The translations under genes were made by a program, and so were the position numbers. Below are positions 1 through 9,848 of a stretch of 64,000 nucleotides of DNA, piece by piece. Position 1 is the first letter of the stretch; each line of letters starts with the position of its first letter. The notes beneath the pieces were generated by a model, which was not told the DNA's origin, did no database searches, and was given only the letters and a program-made list of their open reading frames with translations. This DNA is from Hoeflea sp. (GTDB taxonomy: Bacteria; Pseudomonadota; Alphaproteobacteria; Rhizobiales; Rhizobiaceae), in contig JAHRFE010000027.1 of NCBI GenBank assembly GCA_019084245.1, positions 62,001 to 126,000 of the forward strand, given 5' to 3'.

Positions 1-79
1 GGTCAGGGGCAAAGCCAGCGAGTTCGACCGTCTGGTCGTTGAGCAGGAATCGGATGAAGGAGCGGTGGGTCTCTGCCAT
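1..79 (-). CDS. xdhA: xanthine dehydrogenase small subunit, N-terminal fragment (cut by window edge)
   Basis: Only the first 26 codons are in the window, read leftward from an ATG at 79. The peptide begins MAETHRSFIRFLLNDQTVEL, which looks like the first strands of the 2Fe-2S ferredoxin-like domain of the XdhA (iron-sulfur/FAD) subunit of xanthine dehydrogenase, a purine-catabolism enzyme. It lies about 100 bp downstream of the patatin-like gene and bdhA on the same strand. As I recall, Sinorhizobium meliloti also has bdhA next to xdhA/xdhB in one operon, which supports the call. The fragment is too short to see any iron-sulfur cysteine, so another 2Fe-2S molybdo-flavoprotein subunit is possible. 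Confidence 0.6.
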   Translation of the reverse strand, partial: MAETHRSFIRFLLNDQTVELAGFAPD

Positions 80-177
80 GGGGCCTCTTGATTTTGAACC
101 ATTTGGACAAAACCTATCCCAGCCTGTCACCGTGCGAAAGACCGGTAGCAGGATAAGACAGTTTCAGGCAAACCCGG

Positions 178-1314
178 TCAATGGCCTGGATCTTCCGTCA
201 AAGCCGGAGAAACTCGTGTCTGGCTGCCATCGGCTTGCCGCTTTCCGGGCAACCCGAGATACTGGCTCTCAAGATCAACCGTGGAGGTGTTGCCGATCGC
301 GTCGCGGTTGGCCTTGAGCCAGGCGTCGGCCTCGCTGCGGCCGCGATCGCGCAGTTTGGTGAGGAACGACCAGTTCACATCGAATTTCGAGGAGACCGGA
401 AGGTCCCGCAGGGCATCGTCGGCATGCACCGAATGCACCAGAATGTGCCTCAGCCGGTCCTTGTACTCTTCTTTCAGCCATTCCTGGTCGATCAGCCGGG
501 AGACGAAATTGATCGCCCGCAATTCATCGAGCAGCGACGAGTTGAACGAGATTTCATTGATCCGGTTGAGGATGTCGGGCGCGGTCTTGGGCACCTCGTC
601 GCGGACCATCGGATTGATGTGGACAATCATCACATCGCGGCTTTCGCAATTGTAGAAGAACGGAAACAGCGCCGGATTGCCGACATAGCCGCCGTCCCAG
701 TAATGCTCGCCATCGATCTCGACAGCCTGGAACAGGAACGGCAGGCAGGCCGAGGCCATGACAACGTCGGCGCTGACATCCTTGGATTCGAACACGCGCA
801 CCCTGCCGCTGCGCACATTGGTGGCGCTCAGGAACAGTTTGGTGCTGCAATGGCTCCGCAGTCCCTCGAAATCCACGCTTTGGGTGAGAAGATCATGCAG
901 CGGATTGATGTTGAGCGGATTGAACTCGTAGGGCGAGAAGGTCCGCGTCATGGTGTCGAACGCGGCGTAATGCGCGGCCTTCAGCATGTCCATGCCGGGA
1001 AGCGTCACTTGCGGCAGCGCATTGACAGGCGACCAGACCGAACCGCCCCGGCTCGACCTGCGCCAGAAATCCTCGAGCGCCGCCTGTCCGCCCTTGCGCC
1101 CGCCATCCATCAGCCCATGTGCCAGAACCACAGCATTGACGGCGCCGGCGCTGGTGCCCGACAGTCCTTCGAAGCCGATATCCGGTTCATCGAGCAACCG
1201 GTCGAGCACGCCCCAGGTGAAGGCGCCGTGCGCCCCGCCGCCCTGCAGCGCCAGATTGATCATGCGCACCGTGTCGTTGGAGCGGGCCTTGCCGTTTGTC
1301 TTTGCAGAGCTCAT
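178..1314 (-). CDS. patatin-like phospholipase (RssA-type serine acyl hydrolase)
   Basis: A 378-residue patatin-family lipase. The oxyanion-hole glycine motif GGGAHG is at residues 25-30, the nucleophile elbow GTSAG at 53-57 (Ser55), and the catalytic Asp in DGG at 207-209, so the Ser-Asp dyad is complete. There is no signal peptide, so it should act in the cytoplasm. The reading frame is open far upstream, but the ATG at 1314 overlaps the bdhA stop (ATGA), which is the normal coupled arrangement and decides the start. Linkage to bdhA suggests a role in polyhydroxybutyrate or lipid turnover. That is inference; the family also includes phospholipases with no link to PHB. Confidence 0.85.
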   Translation of the reverse strand: MSSAKTNGKARSNDTVRMINLALQGGGAHGAFTWGVLDRLLDEPDIGFEGLSGTSAGAVNAVVLAHGLMDGGRKGGQAALEDFWRRSSRGGSVWSPVNALPQVTLPGMDMLKAAHYAAFDTMTRTFSPYEFNPLNINPLHDLLTQSVDFEGLRSHCSTKLFLSATNVRSGRVRVFESKDVSADVVMASACLPFLFQAVEIDGEHYWDGGYVGNPALFPFFYNCESRDVMIVHINPMVRDEVPKTAPDILNRINEISFNSSLLDELRAINFVSRLIDQEWLKEEYKDRLRHILVHSVHADDALRDLPVSSKFDVNWSFLTKLRDRGRSEADAWLKANRDAIGNTSTVDLESQYLGLPGKRQADGSQTRVSPALTEDPGH

Positions 1315-2084
1315 TGCGCGGTCCAGCCGCCATCCATCGGCAGCGCCGCACCGGTGATCTGCGCCGCCTGGTCGGAGGCGAGAAACAGCGCCAGTGAAGC
1401 AATCTGCTCGACGGTGACGAACTGCTTGGTCGGCTGCGCCTTGAGGATCACATCGCTGATGACGTCCTCCTCGCTCATGCCGCGCGCCTTGGCGGTATCG
1501 GCGATCTGGCCCGAAACCAGCGGCGTCTCGACATAGCCGGGGCAGATGGCGTTGGCGGTGACGCCGAATTCGGCGCCTTCCAGCGCAACGGTCTTCATCA
1601 GGCCGACAATGCCGTGCTTGGCGGCCACATAGGAGCTCTTGAACGGCGAGGCGACCAGCCCATGCGCCGAGGCGATGGCGATGATCCGGCCAAATTCCTG
1701 TTGCTTCATGATCGGCATGGCGGCGCGGATCAGGTGAAACGCCGAACTCAGGTTGATCGCGATGATCGCATCCCATTTCTCGAGCGGGAAATCCTCGATC
1801 TTCTCGACATGCTGGATGCCCGCATTGGGAATGATCACATCGACGCTGCCGAACTTGTCTCGGGTGGTCTTGACCAGGTCGGTGATTTCATCGGGCTTGA
1901 GCATGTTGGCGCCGTGAAAGATCACTTCGCCTGCGCCAAGATCTGCCACCCGCGCCCGGGTTGCTTCGATCTCGTCGGGCTTGCCCAGACCATTGAGAAC
2001 GACATTGTATCCGGCCGAGGCAAAATTCTCGGCGATTCCGAGGCCGATGCCGCTGGTCGACCCGGTGATGATAATGGTTTTCAT
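1311..2084 (-). CDS. bdhA: D-3-hydroxybutyrate dehydrogenase
   Basis: A 257-residue short-chain dehydrogenase that oxidises D-3-hydroxybutyrate to acetoacetate with NAD, the last dedicated step of polyhydroxybutyrate breakdown. The nucleotide-binding motif TGSTSGIG is at residues 7-14, the NAG motif at 87-89, and the catalytic Ser139, Tyr152 and Lys156 (YVAAK) are all present. The MDGGW C-terminal region is typical of the 3-hydroxybutyrate dehydrogenase subfamily. AAGGA precedes the ATG at normal spacing. It is the first gene of a leftward unit with the patatin-like gene (4-bp overlap) and xdhA, and is divergent from the MFS gene. Confidence 0.9.
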   Translation of the reverse strand: MKTIIITGSTSGIGLGIAENFASAGYNVVLNGLGKPDEIEATRARVADLGAGEVIFHGANMLKPDEITDLVKTTRDKFGSVDVIIPNAGIQHVEKIEDFPLEKWDAIIAINLSSAFHLIRAAMPIMKQQEFGRIIAIASAHGLVASPFKSSYVAAKHGIVGLMKTVALEGAEFGVTANAICPGYVETPLVSGQIADTAKARGMSEEDVISDVILKAQPTKQFVTVEQIASLALFLASDQAAQITGAALPMDGGWTAQ

Positions 2085-2274
2085 GACAATATCCTTTCTT
2101 CAATGCTGCATTGCACAAATAGAGCCTCGCGACCGATAATCCAATCAAAAATCAGCGAACTGCGGACAAGGCCTTGAAATGAACCGGGTCTCGGCTTGTC
2201 TCAAAGTCAATTCGGGTCCATTGAAGATCGTCCCTGGAACCCGCCCCGAAACAATTTCCACACCTGTCACAACG

Positions 2275-3468
2275 ATGTCCCAGCAGTTCCGTTCCCTAGC
2301 TCCCAGTGCGGACCCAAATGTGGTGCGCACAGCGCTTGCCGGCGCCGTGGCGATGGCCGTGGCCATGGGCCTGGGACGGTTTTTCTACACGCCGGTGCTG
2401 CCGGCCATGATGGCGGACCTCGGACTTGGCCCGGCGGAAGCCGGGTGGATCGCCTCGGCCAATTACGTTGGCTATCTGCTCGGCGCGATTCTCGCGGCTT
2501 ATGGCTGGGCGGAGGGCATCGAGCGCAAGGTTGCGCTTGCGAGTCTGGTTGCCACGGCGGCTCTTCTGCTCGCCATGGGCCTGTCGAGCGATGTGGCGGT
2601 TCTGGCCGCTATCCGGTTTCTCGCCGGCCTCGCCAGCGCATTCGCCATGATCTTCACCACGGCAATCGTGCTCTCGCACGGTCTGGTGTCGGGAAAGTCT
2701 TGGGTGCAGGCCACCCATTTCGGCGGCGTCGGCGCCGGGATCGCCATCTCGGCGATCATGTTCGGCTTGCTGGTCCTGGCCGATGGCGGTTGGCGGATGG
2801 CCTGGATCGCGGCGGCGGCGCTGGCCTTTGCCGGTCTCGCCGTGGTGATGCGGCATTTGCCGCAGGACGTGGCGCGTTCAGGTCCGGCCAAAAAGGAGCC
2901 GCCGCTGGTCTGGACCGGGCCGCTCCTGGGCTTGACTGTCGCCTACGGAATTTTCGGCTTCGGCTACATCGTCACCGCAACCTTTCTGGTCGCCATCGTG
3001 CGCGATGGCGGCGGCTCATCCCTGTTTGAAGCCGGCGTCTGGCTTGTCACCGGGCTCGCCGCCGCGCCCTCGGTCGCCTACTGGCTGCCCGCTGTCAGAC
3101 GCTTGGGCCTCGTCAATGTGTTCGCGCTCGGCTGCCTGGTCGAGGCCCTTGGCGTGGCGGCGAGCGTGCTGGTACCGCTGCCTGCCGGGCCGGTCATCGG
3201 CGGCCTGCTCCTGGGCGCAACCTTCATCATGGTCACCGCCTTCGGACTTCAAGCCGGACGGCAACTCGCAGGCGACAGCCCCCGCCGCGCCCTGGCGCTG
3301 ATGACGGCCGCGTTCGGCACCGGCCAGATCATCGGCCCGGTGGTGGCCGGATATCTCGCCGACTGGACGGGAACCTACACCTGGGCGAGCCTGGCGGCCG
3401 CCGCAGCCTTGCTGGCTTCCGGCGCCATCGCCCTGGCCTTCTGCCGGACCCGGCCCGGGGCGACTTGA
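2275..3468 (+). CDS. YbfB/YjiJ-type MFS transporter
   Basis: A 397-residue integral membrane protein with about twelve hydrophobic segments. The opening GLGRFFYTPVLPAMM followed by SANYVGYLLGA is characteristic of the YbfB/YjiJ branch of the major facilitator superfamily. Substrates of this branch are mostly unknown. The frame is open back to 2179, but the ATG at 2275 places the first membrane helix near residue 15 as in relatives, so I prefer it. It is transcribed away from bdhA across a gap of about 190 bp that must hold both promoters. No substrate can be inferred. Confidence 0.8.
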   Translation: MSQQFRSLAPSADPNVVRTALAGAVAMAVAMGLGRFFYTPVLPAMMADLGLGPAEAGWIASANYVGYLLGAILAAYGWAEGIERKVALASLVATAALLLAMGLSSDVAVLAAIRFLAGLASAFAMIFTTAIVLSHGLVSGKSWVQATHFGGVGAGIAISAIMFGLLVLADGGWRMAWIAAAALAFAGLAVVMRHLPQDVARSGPAKKEPPLVWTGPLLGLTVAYGIFGFGYIVTATFLVAIVRDGGGSSLFEAGVWLVTGLAAAPSVAYWLPAVRRLGLVNVFALGCLVEALGVAASVLVPLPAGPVIGGLLLGATFIMVTAFGLQAGRQLAGDSPRRALALMTAAFGTGQIIGPVVAGYLADWTGTYTWASLAAAAALLASGAIALAFCRTRPGAT

Positions 3469-3656
3469 AAGCGCCGACGGCCGGCGTGGACGCAGCGGAT
3501 CCGTGCCGGACCCTCAAGCCAGGATGGTATTTTAGCACAATGGCGTGAACACGGGCCGGCCCGGATTGCCGTGTCAGTCCCGGTGTCCTAGGTATTTGCC
3601 CGACTTACGACGAATCACGTCCCGCCAGCCGGGATATTTCCGAGGATCCGCGCCCC

Positions 3657-4985
3657 GTGTTTGAATCGTTTTTTCCCAGACCAAAAGTCTTCTTCCTGTC
3701 GGTCATGCTCTGGGCGGGACTGGGCATCCTCATCTGGTACGGGGCGGGGGATTCGATCGGCGCCGCGCTGGGCTTTGCGCTTCCCGAGCCTGCTGGCGAG
3801 CCAATTGTCGGGCTGCACTACTTCTATTCGTCCTCGTTTCTCTGGTTCTATCTCTTCTACACCGTCTGGTCCCTGGCCTTCGCGGCCTTCTGGTTCTATT
3901 ATTCGCCGCACGAATGGCAGATGTGGTCGATCCTTGGGTCGATCTTCATCCTGTTCACCACCTATTTCGGCGTGCAGGTTTCCGTTGCGATCAACAACTG
4001 GCGGCGGCCGTTCTTCGACCAGTTCCAGCAGGCGCTGACGGGCGATGGCTCGGTCTCGCAGGCCGATCTTTACGGCCTCATTCTCATCTTCGTCCAGATC
4101 GCCTTCGTCGCCACCGGCGTCTTCGTCGTCACCCGCTTCTTCGTCAGCCACTACATCTTCCGCTGGCGTACGGCGATGAACAATTTCTACATGGCGCGCT
4201 GGCCCAGGGTCCGCAACATCGAAGGCGCTTCCCAGCGCGTGCAGGAAGACACCATGCGCTTCGCCTCGATCATGGAGGGCCTGGGCGTGGCCTTTGTCGA
4301 TGCGGTCATGACGCTGGTGGCGTTCCTGCCCATCCTCTGGGCGCTGTCGCAATATGTCACCGAACTTCCGGTGGTCGGCGCGATCCCCCATGCGCTGTTC
4401 ATCGCGCTGCTGTTCTGGGCGGCCTTCGGCACCGGCCTGCTGGCGCTGATCGGCATCAGGCTTCCCGGCCTCGAGTTCCGCAACCAGCGGGTGGAGGCGG
4501 CCTACCGCAAGGAACTGGTCTATGGCGAGGACGATCCCGACCGCGCCCAGCCGCCCACGGTCGTTGAGCTGTTCGAGAATGTCCGGAAAAACTATTTCCG
4601 GCTCTATTTCCACTATATGTACTTCAACATCGCGCGCGGCTTCTACATGCAGGCCGACAACATCTATGTGCATGTCCTGCTGGTGCCGACGATCGTAGCC
4701 GGCAAGATCACGCTGGGGATCTGGCAGCAGATCCTCACCGCCTTCGGCCAGGTCTCGAGTTCGTTCCAGTTTCTGATCAGTTCCTGGACGACGATCGTTG
4801 AGTTGATCTCCATCTACAAGCGCCTGCATGCCTTCGAAGCCGTGTTCCGCGGCCAGGAGCTTGATGAGATCGAATTGAAGTATCTTGCCGACCGGGACGG
4901 CGGAATTGTGCCGCCGATGGCCGACCCGTCGCCGGGCTCAGGCGGGCCCGATCCGCTGCAGACGATCCAGGATCCGAAACGCTGA
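3657..4985 (+). CDS. bacA: BacA/SbmA peptide transporter
   Basis: A 442-residue inner-membrane protein starting at GTG, with GAGGA about 10 bp upstream. The N-terminus (FESFFPRP, then [13 protein letters not shown]) and the central segment with [20 protein letters not shown] match the SbmA/BacA family, which takes up peptides using the proton gradient. Rhizobial and Brucella BacA import peptides such as bleomycin and host NCR peptides and are needed for chronic host association and for very-long-chain lipid A modification. The C-terminal tail beyond about residue 415 ([12 protein letters not shown]) is Pro/Gly/Ser-rich and looks unstructured, which makes it slightly longer than classical BacA of about 420 residues. 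It is monocistronic and convergent with the deacetylase gene. Confidence 0.88.
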   Translation: MFESFFPRPKVFFLSVMLWAGLGILIWYGAGDSIGAALGFALPEPAGEPIVGLHYFYSSSFLWFYLFYTVWSLAFAAFWFYYSPHEWQMWSILGSIFILFTTYFGVQVSVAINNWRRPFFDQFQQALTGDGSVSQADLYGLILIFVQIAFVATGVFVVTRFFVSHYIFRWRTAMNNFYMARWPRVRNIEGASQRVQEDTMRFASIMEGLGVAFVDAVMTLVAFLPILWALSQYVTELPVVGAIPHALFIALLFWAAFGTGLLALIGIRLPGLEFRNQRVEAAYRKELVYGEDDPDRAQPPTVVELFENVRKNYFRLYFHYMYFNIARGFYMQADNIYVHVLLVPTIVAGKITLGIWQQILTAFGQVSSSFQFLISSWTTIVELISIYKRLHAFEAVFRGQELDEIELKYLADRDGGIVPPMADPSPGSGGPDPLQTIQDPKR

Positions 4986-5009
4986 GCATTCCGGCGTCCG
5001 GGAAATGAC

Positions 5010-6035
5010 CTAGCTCGCCGAGCCTTCCCCGCGCTCAAGCCTACGCAGCGCGTCCTGATAGGTCACGCAGGCGACCTCGGGACGCCCGCAGGTCTCCGCG
5101 GCAAAGCGTTCGAGCGCGTTCCAGTAGGCGCCGCCATTCATTTCGACAAAATGGAAGCCGAGCTGCAGCGGACGCCTCTTGCCCGTGTACTCCGCCTCGA
5201 AGGCAGAGCGGAATGCGTCAAGCGTCCGCTCCTCGAATTCCTGCGCCTTCGACGGGGTCTCGAACGCGGCGGAGTGCCGGACGAACAGATTGTAATCCAT
5301 CGCGATGATCCGCCGGCCTTGCGGTCCTTCGGGGATCAGGGGCAGGGCGAACCGCGCGGTTAGCCTTGAAAGATCCGGCATCACCGGACCGCGGGACACG
5401 GTGCTCGCATCATAGCTCAAGCCATGCGCGGCAAGGGCTGCGAAGAGCCCGTCACCCGCCGACAGATACGGCGCCCGAAACCCGGTCACGCCGGATCTGG
5501 CGAACCCTGCCCAGCCTGCCGGCGCCTCGGCGCCATTGCTGCTCCAGGCGCTCGCCAATGCGCTGTCGAACTGGTCGAATTCGCTCAGCCAGTCGGATTT
5601 GCTCCAGTCCTTGCCGTCGAAATGGCCGCAGCCATGGCTGCCGATTTCGTGACCTGTCTGATTGGCGGCCCAGATGTGGCCGAGCCGCGTCAGCACATCG
5701 GTATTGTCTTGCGCGAAACCCACATTGGAGCGCCCGGCCGAGTGCCCGGGCGCCTTGTAGCTCTTGCGGTCATCCTTGGTCATGAGAAAGGTGCAGGAGA
5801 GAAAATAGGTGAACCGCGCTCCGGTACTGTCGCCAAGCTTCAGGCTGCGCTCCCACAGGGCGTTGTCATGGGCGCCATCGAAGGAAATCAGCACCAGTTG
5901 TGCGGGCCGTTCCTCGGCCAGCGCCGTGGTGGATGGCGTTGTTGCGATCAGGCCGGAAAAGGCGAGGGCCGTGGCAAAGTGGCGCGCTGAAAAAGTTAGA
6001 CGCGACGGGACAGGGGAGTTCACGGGGGCAATCAT
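5010..6035 (-). CDS. secreted polysaccharide deacetylase family protein
   Basis: A 341-residue NodB-homology protein. The ATG at 6035 gives a signal-like N-terminus with a hydrophobic run near residues 20-40 ending ALA; a TTG at 6047 is an alternative start. Motif 1 is SFDGAHD (Asp53, with Asp57 at the metal-ligand-like position), motif 2 is SHGCGH (His134 and His138), and motif 3 is FRAPY (187-190). Motif 1 differs from the classical TFDDG, so the metal site may be unusual. The C-terminal part has FVEMNGGAYWNALERF, as seen in larger secreted family members. Probable substrates are acetylated surface polysaccharide or peptidoglycan, but nothing here identifies which. Confidence 0.75.
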   Translation of the reverse strand: MIAPVNSPVPSRLTFSARHFATALAFSGLIATTPSTTALAEERPAQLVLISFDGAHDNALWERSLKLGDSTGARFTYFLSCTFLMTKDDRKSYKAPGHSAGRSNVGFAQDNTDVLTRLGHIWAANQTGHEIGSHGCGHFDGKDWSKSDWLSEFDQFDSALASAWSSNGAEAPAGWAGFARSGVTGFRAPYLSAGDGLFAALAAHGLSYDASTVSRGPVMPDLSRLTARFALPLIPEGPQGRRIIAMDYNLFVRHSAAFETPSKAQEFEERTLDAFRSAFEAEYTGKRRPLQLGFHFVEMNGGAYWNALERFAAETCGRPEVACVTYQDALRRLERGEGSAS

Positions 6036-6167
6036 GAGGCTTGGCAATCCGATGCGACGCTGGACAGGAGACTTGGCCGTGAATTGCTGAAGGGTAATTG
6101 CGGCAGCGGTATGGAAACCCCGAGGGGACGATCCTGACAGGCGGAACCGGCGCGTTTGCTCAGAGCA

Positions 6168-6503
6168 TCACCCCGAGGCGCAGCGAACGCATTTCTCCGC
6201 CATCGGATCGATCTCAAGGCGCTTGTCGGGAATGGCTTCGCCGCAGTCGATGCACCAGCCATAGTCCCCACTCGTCAACCGCCGTTCGGCCATTTCGATG
6301 CGCACCAGGTCGCGTTTGCGCGCGCGTTCCTGCGCCTCGGCCATGGCCTGCTGCTGCAGGGCGTCCATCCGCGACAGACGGCCCACCGATTGCTGGTCGA
6401 GTTCCACCGGCGCGCGCGCCTCATGGCTCAGCGCCGACATGTTTTCGAGATCCGACTTTCTTTCTTCGAGCCGCCGTCGCGCGGCCTTGAGATCAGGTTC
6501 CAT
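6168..6503 (-). CDS. DksA/TraR-type C4 zinc-finger protein
   Basis: A 111-residue protein with a charged helical N-terminal region, likely coiled coil at residues 5-75, and a C-terminal four-cysteine zinc finger: CIDC at 84-87 and CVRC at 105-108. This is the DksA/TraR fold, whose members bind RNA polymerase through the secondary channel. It lacks the extra N-terminal length of full DksA, so it is better called a DksA/TraR-like protein. The frame remains open to 6608, which would add 35 residues. The ATG at 6503 was chosen because the added residues look unlike the family. No strong ribosome site marks either start. Confidence 0.75.
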   Translation of the reverse strand: MEPDLKAARRRLEERKSDLENMSALSHEARAPVELDQQSVGRLSRMDALQQQAMAEAQERARKRDLVRIEMAERRLTSGDYGWCIDCGEAIPDKRLEIDPMAEKCVRCASG

Positions 6504-6636
6504 GGCGCCATGTTGAACCAGGTCGCGCCGCAAGACAATTGCGGTCCTGTGCACCTTCTCATCCGGATTGGTCCGGGCTATGGTCGCCGCACCATGCGGA
6601 CGGGACATGCCCGGACGCCGTAAAGGAGACTGAAGA

Positions 6637-7224
6637 ATGATCTGGCTGATTATCGGACTGGTGCTGTTCCTGGGTGTTCACTCGGTCCGGATCGCTGCGC
6701 CCGAGTTCCGGCAGGCGCAAATCGAAGCCCGGGGACTGAATGCCTGGAAGGGGATCTATTCGGTTCTCTCGATCGTGGGCTTCGTGATTCTCGTCTGGGG
6801 ATACGGCGTGGCGCGCCAGGACCCGGTGGTGTTCTGGTTTGCCCCCGCCTGGATGAGCCATGTCGTGGCGCTCCTGATGGTTCCGGTCATGATCCTGCTG
6901 GTCGCGTCACAAGTGCCTGCAGGCAAGATCAAGGCAGCGGTCAAACACCCAATGCTGCTTGCCGTCAAAATCTGGGCGCTGGCCCATCTTCTGGTCAATG
7001 GCGACCTGGCGTCACTGGTCCTGTTTGGCGGATTTCTGGCATGGGCGGTGGTCGACCGGATTTCCGAGAAGAAGCGGCTGCGGGCAGGCATCACCCGCAA
7101 TCCCGTGGCGGGGCCGGTCAAATGGGATATTATCTCGGTCGCGGGCGGGCTGGTGCTCTATGTGCTGTTCATCCTGTTCCTGCACCAGTGGCTTATTGGC
7201 GTTCCGCCGATCATCGGACTGTAA
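6637..7224 (+). CDS. NnrU family membrane protein
   Basis: A 195-residue protein with about five hydrophobic helices that begins MIWLIIGLVLFLGVHSVRI, the characteristic opening of the NnrU family. NnrU was first described beside nitrite/nitric oxide reductase genes, but many alphaproteobacteria carry it without denitrification genes, as here. A conserved histidine (HSVRI) and the KHPMLLAVKIWALAHLLVNGD segment are the family signatures. It is divergent from the zinc-finger gene. AAAGGAG lies about 10 bp before the ATG. The function is not established. Confidence 0.85.
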   Translation: MIWLIIGLVLFLGVHSVRIAAPEFRQAQIEARGLNAWKGIYSVLSIVGFVILVWGYGVARQDPVVFWFAPAWMSHVVALLMVPVMILLVASQVPAGKIKAAVKHPMLLAVKIWALAHLLVNGDLASLVLFGGFLAWAVVDRISEKKRLRAGITRNPVAGPVKWDIISVAGGLVLYVLFILFLHQWLIGVPPIIGL

Positions 7225-7355
7225 TCGGGCCGGCCGGGCGCTTTGGCGCTTTCGACGCCTCACCCCCTTACAGAATGCGTAAAATCGGCTAGAAGGCCCC
7301 ACACAACGCCGCTTGCGGCAAAATCTTGAGAGGACCGGCAACGGCCGGTGACGCC

Positions 7356-8027
7356 ATGGCTGACGACAATTCCACATTCATCCGCGAAGTCAATGACGAC
7401 ATTCGCTCGGATTACATGAAGGCGCTGTGGCGACGGTTCCGCTATCTCATCTTCGGCGTCGCGATCGGCATAGTCGCCTTCACCGCGGGTCTGCGCGGCT
7501 GGCAGTACTGGCAGGAAACCACCGCCGCCAGATCCGGCGACGTGTTCCTGGCGGCCCTCGAAAAGGCCCGCACGGGCGACGCCGATGCGGCGCTTGCGGA
7601 ATTCCAGGAACTGGAGCAGACCGGTTACGGCTCCTATCCGGTGCTGGCGCGGATGCGCGCCGCCACGGTCATGGCCGACAAGGGCGACACCGCCGCTGCC
7701 ATCGCCGCCTTCTCCGCAATCGGCAGGGACACCTCCCAGCCTGTCGCCATCCGCGATGCGGCGCGGCTGCGCGCGGCCTATCTTCTGGTTGACCATGGCA
7801 GCTATGCCGACGTCTCGGCGGAAGTCGAAGTGCTGGCCGTGCCCGGAAACCCGGCCCGCCACTCCGCCCGCGATGCGCTCGGGATCGCCGCCTTCAAGGC
7901 CGGTGAACTGAGCCAGGCGTCGCAATGGTTCGGTGACATCGCCGCTGACAATGAGGCCCCGAACGGCGTCAAGACACGCGCCGGCCTTATGCTCGACATG
8001 ATTGCCGCCCAGGGCGGCGCATCCTGA
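7356..8027 (+). CDS. membrane-anchored TPR protein (YfgM-like) upstream of der
   Basis: A 223-residue protein with one N-terminal transmembrane helix (about residues 30-50) after a short basic cytoplasmic tail, and a periplasmic domain made of TPR-like alpha repeats (for example [14 protein letters not shown]). This is the YfgM/Tetratricopeptide-repeat-like family, whose E. coli member works with the SecYEG/PpiD chaperone network. The ATG at 7356 is chosen because relatives start MxDxxSFIREV. The gene is directly followed by der, 49 bp later. That pairing is conserved in alphaproteobacteria, though the BamB gene often found between them is absent here. Confidence 0.75.
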   Translation: MADDNSTFIREVNDDIRSDYMKALWRRFRYLIFGVAIGIVAFTAGLRGWQYWQETTAARSGDVFLAALEKARTGDADAALAEFQELEQTGYGSYPVLARMRAATVMADKGDTAAAIAAFSAIGRDTSQPVAIRDAARLRAAYLLVDHGSYADVSAEVEVLAVPGNPARHSARDALGIAAFKAGELSQASQWFGDIAADNEAPNGVKTRAGLMLDMIAAQGGAS

Positions 8028-8076
8028 TCGTTTCGGCGCCCCGGACGATGACGCCGCCTGCGGGCAAGGACCAACC

Positions 8077-9576
8077 ATGAGCATTACCCTCGCTATTGTC
8101 GGACGCCCCAATGTCGGCAAGTCGACCCTGTTCAACCGTCTGGCCGGCCGCAAGCTGGCGCTGGTCGACGACACGCCGGGTGTGACCCGCGACCGGCGTC
8201 CGGGCGACGCCAAGCTGGTCGACCTGCGCTTCCGCATGATCGACACCGCCGGCCTTGAAGTGGCCGGCCCCGACACGCTCGAGGGCCGCATGCGCGCCCA
8301 GAGCGAAATGGCGATGGACGAGGCCGACGGCGCGCTGTTCCTGATCGACGCCAAGTCCGGGCTGACGCCGGCGGATGAATTGCTGGCCGAAATCCTGAGA
8401 AAACGCGGCAAGCCGGTGGTGCTGGTCGCCAACAAGGCCGAATCCAAGGGCGCGGAATCGGGCATGTACGATGCCTACCGCCTGGGCCTGGGCGAACCCT
8501 GCCCGATTTCCGCCGAACATGGCGGCGGCATGCTCGATCTGCGCGACGCCATTGTCGCGGCCTTCGGCGAAGAGCGATGTTTTCCGGCCAAGGACGACCC
8601 GTCCTCCGAAGCCGTCACCGATATCGACGTCTCCACGCCCGACGAGGAGGATGAAGGCCCCGACTATGACGAGACCAAGCCGCTTCGCGTCGCCATCGTC
8701 GGCCGCCCCAATGCCGGCAAGTCGACGCTGATCAATCGTTTCCTCGGCCAGGACCGGTTGCTGACTGGTCCCGAAGCCGGCATCACCCGCGATTCCATCG
8801 CCGTTGATTTCGAATGGCATGGCCGCAAGATCAAGCTGTTCGACACCGCCGGCCTGCGCCGCAAGGCCCGCGTTCAGGAAAAGCTCGAGAAACTCTCTGT
8901 CGCCGATGCGCTCCGCGCCATCCGCTTCGCCGAAGTCGTGGTGGTGGTGTTTGATTCGACCATCCCCTTCGAGAAGCAGGATTTGCAGATCGCCGATCTG
9001 ATCGTCCGCGAGGGCAGGGCGCCGGTGATCGCCTTCAACAAGTGGGACCTGATCGACAACCGCCAGGAGAAGCTCGCCGAACTGCGTGAAATGACCGAAC
9101 GGCTGCTGCCGCAGATTCGCGGCATCCGCGCCGTCACCGTGGCCGGCCAGACCGGCGACGGCCTCGAACGGCTGATGGAAAATATCGCGATGGTCCACAA
9201 GACGTGGAACAAGCGCATTTCCACCGCCAAGCTCAACCGCTGGCTCGATCATGTCCAGGGCCATCACCCGCCGCCCGCCGTCTCCGGGCGCCGGCTGAAG
9301 CTCAAATACATGACGCAGATCAAGTCGCGCCCGCCGGGCTTCATGATCTCGTGCACAAGGCCCGAAGCCGTGCCCGAATCCTACACGCGGTATCTGATCA
9401 ATTCGCTCCGCACGGATTTCGATATGCCGGGGATTCCCCTGCGCGTGGTCTACCGCAGCGGCGACAACCCGTATGCGCCCAAGGACGGCAAGACCAAGCG
9501 GGCTTCGGTGATGCCGAAGAAGTCGGCGCGGCGCACCGTGTCGGGCAAGCTGGCGCCGAAAAAGCGCAGCAGCTGA
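8077..9576 (+). CDS. der: ribosome-biogenesis GTPase Der (EngA)
   Basis: A 499-residue protein with two tandem GTPase domains. The first P-loop GRPNVGKS is at residues 9-16 and the second GRPNAGKS at 209-216; each is followed by a DTAG motif, and NKxE/NKWD specificity motifs are present. A C-terminal KH-like domain follows, ending in a lysine-rich tail. Der is essential for 50S subunit maturation. The linker between the G domains (around residues 180-205) is very acidic, with [13 protein letters not shown]. The start at 8077 follows AAGGA with normal spacing. It probably forms an operon with the TPR gene. Confidence 0.95.
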   Translation: MSITLAIVGRPNVGKSTLFNRLAGRKLALVDDTPGVTRDRRPGDAKLVDLRFRMIDTAGLEVAGPDTLEGRMRAQSEMAMDEADGALFLIDAKSGLTPADELLAEILRKRGKPVVLVANKAESKGAESGMYDAYRLGLGEPCPISAEHGGGMLDLRDAIVAAFGEERCFPAKDDPSSEAVTDIDVSTPDEEDEGPDYDETKPLRVAIVGRPNAGKSTLINRFLGQDRLLTGPEAGITRDSIAVDFEWHGRKIKLFDTAGLRRKARVQEKLEKLSVADALRAIRFAEVVVVVFDSTIPFEKQDLQIADLIVREGRAPVIAFNKWDLIDNRQEKLAELREMTERLLPQIRGIRAVTVAGQTGDGLERLMENIAMVHKTWNKRISTAKLNRWLDHVQGHHPPPAVSGRRLKLKYMTQIKSRPPGFMISCTRPEAVPESYTRYLINSLRTDFDMPGIPLRVVYRSGDNPYAPKDGKTKRASVMPKKSARRTVSGKLAPKKRSS

Positions 9577-9848
9577 GTTCCCGCTCCGACCCTCCATATT
9601 GAACTTCTGCCGGGAGGAGCGCACGAGTCCTTAAATCGGACATGATCCGAAGCGACACACCCGCCGTGGCTTTGACCTGCCGGGGCTGGTTTTCGGCGTT
9701 CGGCGCAAAACGGGCGTTTCAGGGATGTTGCAGTTCTTGCCGATATCACCCCGAACATTCGGGTGCGCTCATTAACGCTCCATCAAGGTTAATCCTTCAT
9801 TCTCGCGCTCTGTACCGTTTATGCGTCCCGAGTTCCGGAGTTATTGTT

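Noticed and set aside
3615-4829. A 404-codon frame opposite bacA
   Set aside because: It is antisense to a well-supported transporter gene and has the Arg/Asp/Glu/His-rich composition typical of GC-rich shadow frames.
6504-6608. A 35-codon N-terminal extension of the DksA-like protein
   Set aside because: The added residues do not resemble the family and the ATG at 6503 gives a normal short zinc-finger protein, though the choice is not certain.
7987-9624. A 545-codon frame opposite der
   Set aside because: Der is unmistakable on the other strand; this frame has no domain or ribosome site.
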